From Gnetum montanum (lineage: Eukaryota > Streptophyta > Gnetopsida > Gnetales > Gnetaceae): DNA of 50,638 bases. A program made the translations under genes and the position numbers. Below the pieces are notes generated by a model. The model did no database searches. It was not told the origin of the DNA and saw nothing but the letters and a program-made list of their open reading frames with translations. This document shows positions 1-11,369 of the stretch, piece after piece (the first letter of the stretch is position 1; every line of letters starts with the position of its first letter). The stretch covers positions 223,559 through 274,196 of the forward strand of contig MNCI01030933.1 in the NCBI GenBank assembly GCA_015680685.1, in the 5' to 3' direction.

Positions 1-35
1 GGCCCAGTGCAAGTCGCGTCTCATCACCATCAAAG

Positions 36-1690
36 TTCTTGACTGATGGAGAATACACTTATAATACTTTCTCCTATTTTTTGCAAGTTGAAGGCATTCA
101 TCATCAAAAGATGATTCTTGGAACATCTCAACAAAATGATGTAGCCAAAAGGTTTAATAGGATTAACATCGATATGGCTCAATTCATGATGTACTTCATG
201 GAATGTAAACCATATATATGGATAGAAGTAATTCACACAATTTTATATGTTAGCAATTATACTAGTAGGGTTAGCCAAAATGGAGAATCGCCATATGAGA
301 AATGAGTTGGTCAAAAATCCAATTTAAAGCATTTGTGGATTTTTAGCTAAAATTGTTTTATCTACATTCCTAAAGAGCATGAAAGAAAGCTTGGTACTCA
401 TGCTATGGAAGGAATATTTGTGAAATATCCTCATAATTAAAAAGAATGTTGGGTTTGATTTCTTCTCAATGTATAGTTACCATTCCTCCTAACATCATTT
501 TATCAAAAAATGGTGATACACCTAGATTTACCCCCAATATTTTTAAAATACTACATAATAATGCAATAGTAAAAAATGATTAGCTCCCAACTATTGAAGG
601 GGAAAAAGTAGTGATGATGACTAGTTAGAAATTTTATGTGATTGTGTTCATGAACAAAATGATTTACATCCTTATCATTCATCATAGAATAAATTGATGG
701 TGAATGATCCATCCAAACATTACCCTTCTTTTCTAACATTAAGAAAAATTATTAGAACATACCCATTGAAGATTATCTAGCATTAAAAATAGATGAGGAA
801 GAAACCTCCAACAAAACAAGAAGATTATCTAATCTACATAGAGCTAAAAAATACATAGTTTAAATAAATTTCACTGTACTTTTAATAGTAAACCTTCTAT
901 CTTTTCTAAAGTAAACTAGCATATACATTGGAAGAATGTCATGAAATTAGAATATTAAGATTTACTTAATAATGATACTTGGGAGTTAGTAGATTTACCA
1001 TTTGGTTGTAAGGCTGTATCAAAAAAATTGGTGTATCATACTAAATTCAATGTTGATGGTATATTTGATAGATACAAAGATCAACTCATTGCTATTGGTT
1101 ATTAACAACAAGAAGGCAACGATTTCATGGAAATCTGTTACTTCAATAGCCAAATGGAAAACTATTTAGACATTGATGGCATTTGTAGCACATAATTGAT
1201 GGAAACTTGATCACTTGGATGTAAAAACAACATTTCTAATTGGTAAACTTGAAGATTAAATATATATGTTTCAACCAAAAGGCTTTGAGGTACCTAGACA
1301 AGAGTAAATGAAACATTTTTTGCTTGAAGAAGTCTTTATATGGGCTCAAACAAGCATTAATAGGATGATATACCAAACTCTCAACATATATAAACTTCAT
1401 AGGTTTCAAGCTTTATGAAAATCAAGTTGTTGATGCCACCCTCTTCATTAGAAAGGATGGGAACATGCTGATCTATATCACAGTCTTTGTGGATGATGTG
1501 CTAATTATTGGAAGTAGTATGACAAAAGTACAATAGCTGAAAAAGGATCTAGCCTTAGTTTTTAAGATCTAAAATCTTAGGTTGGCAAAATTTTATGTTG
1601 GCTTAGATCTTGTACAATCAAGTAATGGTATTACTCTGACACAAAGAAAGTATGTTAGAGATATCACTAAAGGCTTAATATGATGTATCT
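36..1690 (+). mobile_element. Ty1/Copia pol fragment 1 (integrase to reverse transcriptase), decayed
   Basis: This is a broken Copia polyprotein that reads integrase and then RT, the Copia order. Integrase core is at about 39-305: DGEY stands where intact elements have DNGGEY, then SQQNDVAKRFNR where the family has PQQNGVAERKNR, so the catalytic glutamate is replaced by lysine, and NGESPYEK closes the domain. About 330-440 resembles the region after the core (EHERKLGTHAMEGIFVKY). RT begins near 960 with NDTWELVDLP and continues through KLVYHTKFNVDG, VDVKTTFLIGKLED and the active-site block VFVDDVLIIGS near 1490-1510. It ends around KYVRDITKGL near 1675. In-frame stops and frame changes are frequent. 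The 5' part lies outside the window. Identification rests on these motifs; confidence in Copia is high, in exact limits low. Confidence 0.85.
39..305 (+). pseudogene. Copia integrase core remnant
   Basis: This 88-codon open stretch matches the middle of a Copia integrase catalytic core, which normally joins element cDNA to host DNA. The DGEY and PYEK landmarks are visible, but the last acidic catalytic residue is K in AKRFNR (normally AERKNR), so it could not catalyse strand transfer. It runs into a TGA at 303-305 and the frame then decays. Confidence 0.8.
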
Positions 1691-1734
1691 TGACTTCCTA
1701 CTAAAGGCTTAATATGATGTAGGTTACTTAATTT

Positions 1735-2757
1735 GTACTAGCAACCTATGGTTGGAAACTATTCAACTTGATGTTAAATATTATTTTTAAAATTTAGATC
1801 TATATGAAGAAATTTTTCTATATAAATTAGAAGGCCTTGTGGATAGTAATTTGTTTATTATGTCTATAGACTAAGGAAGTCCTTACATGGACTAAAGCAA
1901 GTTCCCTATAAATTGTACATAAAATTTGATGAGTTTGTACATTAGATGGGGTTTAAAAGATTAAGTGCAAATGTTAGTCTTTATGTTATGGATTCAAAAA
2001 TTTATAGAGAATAATAATAATGTTGTTATACATTGATGATATTGTTATCACTAGGGAGAATGTGTAACTAATTGATAATGTTAAAAATCAATTGAAAATA
2101 AAATTTGGGATGTTGCACATAGGTCTACTTAATTATTTTCTTGGTTTTGAGATAAATCAATCAACTAACCATATACGGGTGACTTAATAAAAGTATGTAA
2201 TGAAAGAACACTATATGTTAAATTGTAAACTACGTTTTAAACTATTGGCTCTTGGTACTTCTTCAAGGTGATGATTCAAAATTCATTTATGAGCCCATAA
2301 TGTATAGAAGATTTGTTGAAATATTAATCTATCTAACTAATACAAGACAATATTTCTTATATTGTGAATTTGTTGTTCCATTTCAATTAAAATCCCACCA
2401 TTGACAATGGGTATATTAGTATATCTTAAAGGTACAATTGACGACGGTTTAATCTATGATTGTTCCTTAAAGATTGATTTTGCAAGTTATACAAATGTAG
2501 ATTATGAAGGTTATACAATCTTATAGTGTTTAACATCTAAGTTTCTCATTAAGCTTATATCAATTTATATATGAAATGAAATAAAATGAAGCTTTATTAT
2601 GTTCGAAGACCCATAAGATCTATTGGAAAAATATTACATTTTGATGAAAAATAAAGGTAGACTCTACAAATTGACCAAGCACCAATGGGAGCATAAAAAA
2701 ATAATCATATTTTCCAAATTATATTTTCTAAATTTGTTATCCTATAAAGTGGGGGAT
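1735..2757 (+). mobile_element. Ty1/Copia pol fragment 2 (RT/RNase H end), decayed
   Basis: A second Copia pol remnant follows the first in the same direction and repeats part of its RT, so the two are separate copies. It opens near 1755 with a match to the QLDVK block, then YRLRKSLHGLKQVPYKLYIKF (the family's SLYGLKQAPR block) near 1863-1925. The active site reads LLYIDDIVIT near 2022-2052, then FGMLHIGLLNYFLGFEI near 2105-2150. An ILVYLKGTIDDGL-like RNase H lead-in lies near 2410-2455. Stops and frame shifts interrupt it. A purine-rich run at 2747-2757 (aaagtggggga) resembles a Copia polypurine tract just before the next LTR. A single duplicated element cannot be excluded. Confidence 0.75.
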
Positions 2758-2760
2758 AGC

Positions 2761-3875
2761 TGTAGATTTTTTTGGTCTGTAAGAAGATCTGAAAATATTT
2801 TTTTATTTTTGCAAATTTTGGCAACTCAATATATAGGATGATGTGGGTGGCCCAACTGAGAAAAATTGATTTTTTTTTTTTTTTTGCTTTTGCAATTGTG
2901 ATATCTTCACGATTTGAATGATTTTTAGGATTATCTTAGACTTTTTGAAAATATTTTTCTACAATCTATCAACCTATAAAATTTTACATAAATTAAAATT
3001 TATTTGATCATTAAAATATAGCTTAAAAAAGGGGTTTGGGATAAAATTTTTTAGCATCCAAAACATAAATTTCTGATATACAAGATGAATATCTCTGTGA
3101 TTTGAGAGAGTTATGGAGTGAGTGAATGCTTGATAGAAAGCTATTTAAATAATCTATTTGCCTGAAAAAGTTGGAATTAATTTGAGTTAATTTCATAGTT
3201 AAAATATGTTACACAAGAGTGGCCTTGAATGTGATTTTTCAACCTCTTAGATTAATGAGAATTGGTAAATATAATGAATTGAGAATGGATGAATTTGTAG
3301 TGAGATAACGTGTGAAATTATGAAATGGATTGTAGATAATAAATAGCATATGGGATTATGGGATATATTATGGAATTGCTTTAATGACATTAATTACTTC
3401 ATATACAAACATGATTTGCCCACATATTTATAGCCAAATGATGGATCCATAATAGAATGTGATTGGGAAAACCTAATTCATGGAAAATTTTGCTAGAAAT
3501 TCAATAGAAATGAAAGATTGAGACCGTTCTTTAATTACATTTGCACATAAATGGTTTAATAAAAGTAAAAATAATAGAATTTCCTATGTTGTCTTATATG
3601 GTATCACAATTCAAATATAAATTACATGGCTTTGGTCCCTATTTTACAAAAAAACTATTTTGGCTTCACTTAATCTTTGTCTTTTTTTTAAAAAAATTTG
3701 AAATTTGTTTTCATGCTTTCACTTGTATTTGCTGTATTTCCATATGTAAATATGGCCTTCTATCACTTTGAATTTGGGCTTATTGAAATCACTTTTTTAT
3801 CTATCTACATATCCACATCTTGGGTAAGTAGAGTGAATAAAGTGTGAGTTACCAAAGTGCATACTAGAACTAACA
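2761..3875 (-). repeat. Left LTR (3' LTR) of the 2761-5825 element
   Basis: It starts TGTAGATT and ends CTAACA on the plus strand. It aligns along its length with 4710-5825, including gatgtgggtggcccaactga (2839-2858 versus 4789-4808) and atttgcccacatatttatag near 3413 versus 5367. It contains a T-run at 2870-2885. The polypurine tract lies immediately beyond its right edge. Confidence 0.85.
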
Positions 3876-3887
3876 GTCCCTCCTTTA
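3876..3887 (-). other. Polypurine tract of the 2761-5825 element
   Basis: On the minus strand this reads TAAAGGAGGGAC and is followed directly by the LTR start TGTTAG. This is the expected position of the plus-strand primer for reverse transcription. Confidence 0.65.
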
Positions 3888-4294
3888 GGATGTACTTTGA
3901 AGTTGCTGTAGCTTGTCATTCGTCAATTGGCCAACTAATAAGAAGGATTTTTCAAGATTTAGAACATAAAATATATTTTTAATTTCAAGATAATTTTAAT
4001 CTTTCATAGTGATATTTATTATACCTTTTCCAAAAATTTGAAGTTCTCTACCATTTTTGAAATATAGCTTTCTAAGGCCTCTTCTAAATGATACATTGGT
4101 AAAGTCATCAATTCTTGAAATCATGTAACAACCTATTTCTAGTAGCCACTTGTTTGAAGGAATTTTTTATTTGAACTGTAAAATGCATGAAAGATTGGTT
4201 GCTTATTTCCTAATGGTGTTGGCCTTGCTTCAATTTTTGACTTCTTGGTTTGCTTCTCTTCTAAATTGTTGTGTGGTGAAGTTTTTGATTTTGT

Positions 4295-4660
4295 TTAATT
4301 TGTGCCCTCCTTGACATTTTGTAGACTTTGATATATTCCCTCATTAACTTGATATTTTTTTTGAAGATATTCCCACATTTCTTTAGTAGCTTTTAATAAG
4401 CACAATCTTCTAACTAATTTTTTTGGTACATTAAAAATAATAATCATTTTTGCATGTGAATCTTTTCTCTTCCACTTTTCTTCTTCTATGAATTCTTGAA
4501 TCAAAAGATCTTCTTTCTCTTTATTTTCTCCTTTTGGGTTCACTTTGATAGAGACTTTTGCAGGTTTTGCCACATCCCATACCTCATTAACTTTTAGAAG
4601 TCCTTTCATCATTTCTTTTCAAATAATGAAATCTTGAGTTCCATTAAAGATAATGGGACA
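4295..4660 (-). pseudogene. Copia gag (UBN2-like) remnant
   Basis: On the minus strand the reading starts near PIIFNGTQDFII around 4660, passes an in-frame stop, and is then open from 4612 to 4295 (105 codons). Landmarks are VNEVWDV (family: HDLWDVV), EEEKWKRKDSHAKMIIIFNV and LLKATKEMWEYLQKKY (family: AKEAWDTLKKEF), which together are typical of the N-terminal gag domain of plant Copia elements. Gag would form the virus-like particle. The product stops at LQNVKEGTN before any zinc knuckle, so gag is truncated as well as separated from pol. Its position directly after the PBS is correct for gag. Confidence 0.8.
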
Positions 4661-4696
4661 TTTGGCTATTTCCTTATTGTATATCATGGTGTCTAT

Positions 4697-4707
4697 CCCT
4701 AATACCA
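4697..4707 (-). other. Primer-binding site (initiator tRNA-Met type)
   Basis: On the minus strand it reads TGGTATTAGGG, two bases inside the 5' LTR. It resembles the plant Copia PBS TGGTATCAGAG, complementary to the 3' end of initiator tRNA-Met, with a C-to-T and a local A/G change. Confidence 0.7.
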
Positions 4708-4709
4708 AT

Positions 4710-5825
4710 TGAAGAATTTTGGGGATGTAAGAAGATTCAAAAATATTTTTTTATTTGTGCATATTTTTGGTAGCCAAATATACTAGATGATGTGGGTGGC
4801 CCAACTGAGAAAAACTGATATTTTTTTCTCATTTTGCAGTTGTGATTTAGATGAGTTTTTGGCTGATCTTGGGATTGTTGGAAAGCTAGTTCTGCAATAT
4901 ATTAGCTTGTAAAAGCTTAAATAAATTCAAATTTATTTGATCATTCAAATATAGCTCAAAAAGGGGTATGGAATAAAATTGTCTAGCGTCTAATAGATAA
5001 ATTGTTGATTTGCAAGATGAATATCTCTGCGATCCAAGAGAGTTATGGAGTGAGTAAATACTTGATAGAAATATCTTTAAACAATATACTTGCCTAAATA
5101 ACTTGGAATTAATTTGAGTTGATTTGATAGTTAAAATATGTTACATAAGAGCAGCCCTCAATGTGATTTTTCAATTTCTTGAATTAATGAAGATTGGTGA
5201 ATAGGATGAATTGAGGATGGATGAACTTGTAATGAAATAAATTGTAAAATTATGAATGGAATTGTAGATGATAAATAAGATATGGGATTATGGGATAAAT
5301 AGGATTGGGATTATGGGATAAATTGTAAAATTGCTTCAATGACATTTTTGCTTCACATACGAACATGATTTGCCCACATATTTATAGCCAAATGATAGGG
5401 CCATAATAGAATGTAACAGAACAAACATATTTTATAGAAAATTGGGCTGAAAATTCAAGAGATATGAGAGATTGGGATCATTCTCTAATTACATTTTCCC
5501 ATCAATCTTTTAATAAAAGTAAAAATAATATAATTTCCTATATTTTTTTATGTAGTATAATAAGTTAAATATAAATTACATGAATTTGGTCCCTATTTTA
5601 CCAAAAAACTATTTTGGCTTCATTTGATCTTTGTTTTTTCTTGAAGTTTGAACTTTGTTTTCATGCTTTTACATGCATTTATTGTATTTTCATATGTAAA
5701 TATGGCCTTCTATCACTTTGAATTTGGTCTTATTCAAATTATTTTTTTTTCTATCTTGAAATCCACATCTTGGGCAAGTAGACTAAATAGAGTGTGAGTT
5801 ACCAAAGTGCATATTGGAACCAACA
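4710..5825 (-). repeat. Right LTR (5' LTR) of the 2761-5825 element
   Basis: It is the partner of 2761-3875, starting TGAAGAAT and ending CCAACA on the plus strand. Read on the minus strand it begins TGTTGGTT, a common Copia LTR start, and ends CTTCA two bases before the primer-binding site. It carries a short internal duplication near 5281-5325 (tgggattatgggataa twice) that the other LTR lacks. Confidence 0.85.
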
Positions 5826-5830
5826 ATATC

Positions 5831-7010
5831 AGACCCCAAAAAATATTTATATTAAATTAAATAACAATTCAAAGTACAAAAGTAGAGAAGTAGAGGAAAA
5901 ACACTAAAACAACAAAAAGGAAAGGCCTAATAGTTTTGGGGGTGGCTTTTCAAGTTTTCATCCTTACAACCAATCCTAAAAAACCTTCACTTTGGGGTAG
6001 GAAATAGATGAGAGCTTGCCCTCATTTAGAAGTGCCCAAATGAGTTTTTACTTCATACTAAAGGCTTTCTATTAATAAAAAATAAAACTAAAGAGATAAA
6101 TGTGTAGGAATTTAGTTGAGGCATTAGTTGTTGAATGATGTCACCTTGAAATAACAATGGAAGAAAATTGGCTGGAGAATCTTTGTGAAAAACCACATTA
6201 CATTGAAACTTCTAGATAGCATAAAGAATAAGAGGGTGAAAAAAACACCAAGTATGTAATAGAAATCCTTGAAGTTAAAGAGTATCACCAAATAAAGCTT
6301 CATCTAATGTTGGTTGAAAACCATGTAAATACTTGCTACACCAAGTCCAAGAGCTATGAGTAAGGGAACAAGTATAAAAACAATGGATGAATGTATCTTC
6401 CATGTTGCATATGAGACATCTTAGATTATGAACACCCAAATGAGAATACCGAATAGTAATAGGCAAACCTTGATGAATCAAATATTATACAGAATATCAA
6501 ATTTTTTAAGTAGGGGCATTCCATAGCTTCTAAATTTGCTACTCCCATAACTACACATTGTGATCAACCTTCTAAAGATAATTGAATCTTAGCTAAATGT
6601 TAGTAGTAGAACTAATAAGAGTATACGCAATCTTGGATTGATATGAAAAAACATGATGACCATTAATCTAATAAAAATCATGAAAACCATTATGATAATC
6701 TTGAATAGTTATACTTCTATGTAAACTATCCAAAAGATCAAAAAATGTAGACTTTTTAGAAATAGTAATACCATAGAGACTTTGAAACTTAGACCAACTA
6801 ATCTAGTGATTATGCATGTGAAGAGATGAAAGGGAGGAAATGCCAAGGTTACACCATGTACTGCAAAAGCATTGACGTTTAATAGCTCATGGTTATTATT
6901 AATGGGAATCCACCAAGGAAAAATATTGTTAAGTATAGAGGTAGAAAGAGTAATATTATTGAAGTTCCAAAAATCCATGATAAAACTCTAAGCTTTCCAA
7001 ATGTACTATT
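5831..7010 (-). mobile_element. LINE (non-LTR retrotransposon) ORF2 3' fragment
   Basis: On the minus strand the best-preserved part (6481-6275) contains the zinc-binding domain found after RT in plant LINE ORF2: IHQGLPI, LRCLICNMEDTFIHCFYTC and SSWTW, with C, C, H and C in the expected spacing. Upstream, 6710-6830 gives SKKSTFFDLLDSLHRSI in another frame and then FSYQSKIAYTLISS, matching the sequence before this domain. Downstream, ILYAI-KFQCNVVFHKDS (about 6240-6190) resembles the tail after it. The RT and endonuclease parts are missing, as expected for a 5'-truncated insertion. The AT-rich end (5831-5870) abuts the Copia element, so the true 3' end may have been displaced. Confidence 0.75.
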
Positions 7011-7302
7011 TGATTTTTTTCTAGAGGAAAAAGATTCTTCTTATGAAATATATATCATAAATATATAGCTAAAGATAAAGAAGCTCATACTTATGCTAAT
7101 AATTCTAAAGGATCATCCAAGATTTAATACATGAACCTAAATAAAATAAAATAAATAAGAATGTTTATATAAGTTTTTAAACATCCTTGACTACTCATAA
7201 GCAATTTGACTCGCTTGCAACAAAATTCTCATTAGCTAATAAGCATAGTTGGTTAATGATTGATGTACTTGTTGCTCTAGATAGCTTGAAAGCATCAATA
7301 AT

Positions 7303-7876
7303 TGTGAGAGATGTCCCAGGATGAAGGTTCTCTTGGCCTCTTCCCATGGTTTGACGACCATGAAACACTTTGAGGTGTGCTTGAGTGGCACTTAAGTGAT
7401 AGAAAACTGATCCCCACTTGGTGGTACCATGTTAGCAGTAAGAATCCCTCCTATTTCATCCATTTCTAAGTCCTCTTCATACGACCCTTACATGGAGAAC
7501 TACATGGCCCTAATTTTGTGATGGTCACATATATGTAGGTAGCCATGAATGGATAGTTTTAGTGTGATGCCTTGCTAAACCTTGTACTAGATCGTGAGGG
7601 GTCTAGGGGTGAGGCATCCCTTGTAGATGCATTGTCTCCTTTTCCACTGATGATGTCTACAAGGTTGCTTGTATACTTGTTTGCTAAGTTCTCATTTGAA
7701 GTTTAGAGGTTCTCCTCAAGGTGTATTCTCTTGTTAAGAAGTTGTTGTGCTACTTGCTCCCTTCCATGGGTTACTTGCTTGTTTAGAGGCATATTCCCTA
7801 GGTCTTTCGTCCTAGATCCATTTGATATAAGTGAATTCCTTGGGGTGTTGGACAATGTTGGGGCAACATTGTTACA
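7303..7876 (+). repeat. Candidate LTR related at its ends to element C
   Basis: It begins TGTGAGAGATG, like the element C LTR start (TGTGAGAGAGG), and ends in CA. Its last part (ggtgttggacaatgttgggg, from about 7847) closely matches the end of the element C LTR read on the minus strand (ggtgttggacaatgtgtcag). At 574 bp it is close to the element C LTRs (540 and 558 bp). A PBS-like sequence follows after two bases. The middle is not obviously similar and I found no partner LTR, so it may be a solo or truncated LTR. Confidence 0.5.
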
Positions 7877-7878
7877 GG

Positions 7879-7890
7879 TGGTATCGAAGA
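7879..7890 (+). other. Possible primer-binding site after the 7303-7876 LTR
   Basis: It reads TGGTATCGAAGA, similar to the element C PBS (TGGTATCAAAGT) and to the initiator tRNA-Met type TGGTATCAGAGC, in the right place two bases past the LTR end. Confidence 0.45.
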
Positions 7891-10800
7891 ATTTTTATAA
7901 TTGTGTACCTTTGGATAGTGTTATACTGTCAAGGTTCCTTATGATTTTTTTGGATATATATCCTAGTGATATAGGATCATATCCTTATGTATTCTTTAAA
8001 GAGTTGCCTTATGGTAAGACTCTTAAGCTTTTCATTATAGGGTTGATGCTATGGTGTTAGCAATCCATGTATGTTGTTCCACTAAGAGGATATATATGTT
8101 ATGTTGTGGTGTTGTCCTCCATTGATTCACTTGCGGTTGGACCAATTGTAGTTTTACTTTGATATGGCAAAGAAGAGTTCTATTGGCAGCTTATAAATTA
8201 TTGTTGCTTAAGGAGCTATCATCTCTACTCTTCAGTGGTTCATCTAGGATGAATTGCACCTAGTCTCTACTTCAATATCCATCCAAATGACATGTATCGA
8301 GATGGCATTAATTGGATTATGCAAGATGTGGTATCCTTGGACCCCCACTCGTCTTAGATATAGTGAGTGTGGGAATTACAAATTGGAACATGTTGGTTCC
8401 CAAGTACCTCGGGATGGAGGGCCTTTGAACATGTACTCTCGGTGATCCTTATTCTGGGTGGATCAAGATCATTTTTGGTAGACTTCGTACACTTGTGTTT
8501 GTGATTGTATGTTGTTTGGTTGTGTAGGCATGTTTTCTTTGGCTACATTTTCAAATTTTGCATGCATGTATCTCTTGCCATGTCTATCATTCATAATGCA
8601 AGGCTTTGTGCTCTATGTTGGATGATGACTTGATGTTGGGATTTTTGAAGATGCATTTTAAGGCTATGTGTGCCATCCCAAGACCAAATTTTTGTGGTCC
8701 TTGTTTTGATAACCTCTTGTGCTTCAGGCTTGGTTTCCCTTATTGTGGATCTTTTGGGTATTTTGTTTTCTCATTTGAGTTGGTTTTGTTGTCATTGGTT
8801 TCATGACATCACTTCTTTGGTTGGTGATATTTCCTTTGGCATTTTGGATTTAGAGACCTTTTGGAGTAGGTCATCCTATTTTTGGTTCTTGTTGAGACCT
8901 CACCTCTTTTAATGAAAGTCTTCCCCTGGGAATGCATCCTCTCTGATGTTGCTCTTCATTGTGAGAATTGGATCATCATTGTTGAGACCTATTATTGGCT
9001 AGACCTTGGTCTTCCTCCTTAAGTTTTGAGTTGAAATAATGATTTTCTAGAGACGGTGCCTCTTGTGAATTTGCTAAGATTTTGATCCTAGTGGGAACCA
9101 GTGTTAGTGGCTAGGTACATTTGTTGTATATGAATCTTTGGAATTTTGAGACTGTTCCAGTTCTCTCTCTCTTGGTGTGCCTCATGATAAATTCTTTTGT
9201 GTGAGTGTATCTAATTGATCTATCATGTTTTTCATGATTGATATTTATGCGGGTTACAAAGGTCTTACTTTCTATGGTGTTGTGAGATTGATATTTTTCT
9301 ATTGTGTGATCATGCTTGATGGTTGCATATGAGGCTATTATGTTGATCATGTTCCTACTAACTCCTTTGTTTCTATGTTGTTGTCTTAGCCTTGTAGGTA
9401 GCACATGTACAAAGATGTAGATAGTGGTAACCTTAGTTGACTCTGTGAGCACTATGTCTATGGTGAAGGATTACCCTCATGCAGTGCTTTGGATTTGCTC
9501 ATTTGATCCACGTTAACTTGGAGCTTGGACATTAAATCTTGTAGCAAGATCATTAGTTCATGCAAAACATCAAAAATTTATGGGAGAGTGGGGTTGCCAA
9601 AAATGGGATTAGATAAAATTGGTTGTATAGGTACAATTACAAGCATAGAATTAGGTTTTGGTACATTCTATTAGGATAGATGATCCATAGTTGGAAGAAA
9701 TGACAATGATGATAAGGTTGTTGACTTTGTTGCACATAGGAAAGTGGTTGGAATATGTTTGATAACATATTGGGATTTTGAACTTATACTTGATATGGTA
9801 AGATAATAGTGCTAGCATTTGAAAAATGACTATATGTAGGTGGCATATTAGTTGTTGGTGGAATTATGATGAAAAGGTTAACTAAAGTGGAAAGTGAAGT
9901 AGAAACATTTTAAGGTGTGAGTATTGAAAATAGTCTATTGGAACAAATGAGGTTCACATATTGTAAGGTACGATTATTTGGTAGGTGAAAGGGATCTACG
10001 AGAAGAGAAATGTAAGGAAGTTTTTCCTCATCACTATTATAAATAATGATTTCCCACTTTGCTTGCTATGCTAGTCTTAAAAATTGGTAATTTCTACTGC
10101 TAAAATTACTATTGGGAATTTTTATGAGATGATCCCCAATAGCACTCATCATGTCCTATACTCCATCTCTATCAATCAAGTATTTTTTTAGTTCAACTTG
10201 ATCTAACAAGGTCAACTTCATAGAATGGATTGGATTAGATAGGAAAGGTTTCAAACAAGGATCAAGTACAAAAAGGAGAAAAAATAAAACTAAGTAAAAA
10301 TAATCAAAGTGGAAAAAATTTTAAGTGCTAGAAAGAACCTATAGGCTACTAGGTGATAAGTTCGAGATACTAAAAACCCTATTGGTCCTTTCTTGAGTGC
10401 TAAAAATGTTTCTAAAATAATTTCCTTTACACTTCTACAATGATACCTCCATGAAGTAAGTTTGGAAATACTTAGCATGTGATAAAAAATGGTCTTTGAA
10501 TCAATACAACCCTTGATATGTCAACGATTATGAAATGAAGGAGCATGAAACCTTCAATTAGATATGGACTTATCCTACTACATATGAACCAAAAACGATA
10601 GGGAAATGATAAAAAGTAAGATTTTAATACTAGAAATGATAAATTATAAATCATTAAAAAATGACTGAGTATAAATTACTAGAAAATAAACTAAGTATGG
10701 AATAGACTATGAGAAATAGAATAAAAAAAATGTATAAAATGTGTATAAAAGAGTATAAAATACTAAAATATCAAGACTATGATATGGAGAAAAGGGTTTC

Positions 10801-11369
10801 AATTTTCTTCCTAAGCAAAGAAAATTTATTATTGCCAAAATGATGAGTGTTTACCTCTAAGGAGTGTCAAACTACAAGTGTTGATAAAAAAACATAAGTA
10901 TAATAAAGCTAATAATAGAAACCACCCAATTTGTGAGAAAAGTGTGGGTTTAAAGACTAAAATTGAACCTTTTGAGGGTTAGGATATGGATAGGAAAGTA
11001 TTAGGCATGATCTAAAATTAATTTTGGACCAAAATAGGGCTATTTTGGCTAAGGGTCCCATCATTAATTCTAGAGTTCAAAAAATACATCTCTAGAATGT
11101 ACTGCAGAAGCCCAAAAATTCTATCTCTAGAAGTGACATTGAAGATGTAGAGAATGGCCATAGAGTATGTGATGGTGATAGCTATTTATTATCTTAATCT
11201 CCTTAAACCTGAAAGATGCTCTCAATTCTCAAGAAACCAACCTAAAATTTATATTTTGAGCTTGTATTTATAGGTCCACATTTACGAATTTCAACTTAGG
11301 GTTACCAACATCAAACTTGAAGTTAAGTGTGGCTTGTCTGAAGTTGACAAGGAGTTCCAAAAATAGAAA
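7891..11369. other. No recognisable gene; GT- and AT-rich degenerate sequence
   Basis: Short open stretches occur on both strands (for example 7731-8060 plus and 9111-9452 minus), but none contains a motif I recognise, and their composition (Leu, Phe, Cys, Ser on the plus strand) follows the T/G-rich base content. The first part may be the interior of the element whose LTR ends at 7876. I see no RNA gene. Confidence 0.4.

Larger units (their letters stand above)
2761..5825 (-). mobile_element. Non-autonomous Ty1/Copia-type LTR element with full-length LTRs
   Basis: Two directly repeated blocks of about 1.1 kb (2761-3875 and 4710-5825) flank only 834 bp. Both begin TG and end CA. Inside the right LTR, read on the minus strand, comes a primer-binding site like that of initiator tRNA-Met, then a Copia gag remnant. 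A polypurine tract abuts the left LTR. This order fixes minus-strand polarity. Flanking pentamers atagc (2756-2760) and atatc (5826-5830) agree at 4 of 5 positions and may be the target-site duplication. No protease, integrase or RT is present, so it would need proteins in trans, like elements classed as TRIM or LARD. The LTRs differ at many sites, so the insertion is old. Confidence 0.85.

Noticed and set aside
2761-3875. Left LTR as the 3' LTR of the plus-strand Copia fragment
   Set aside because: A plus-strand PPT-like run abuts it, but the PBS, gag and minus-strand PPT between the LTR pair consistently give minus polarity; kept only as a finding.
7731-8060. 109-codon plus-strand ORF as a gene
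   Set aside because: It starts inside a candidate LTR and crosses its end; no domain is recognised and the composition follows T/G bias.
9111-9452. 113-codon minus-strand ORF as a gene
   Set aside because: Basic, His/Thr-rich with no motif; no homologous features or promoter; likely chance in GT-rich sequence.
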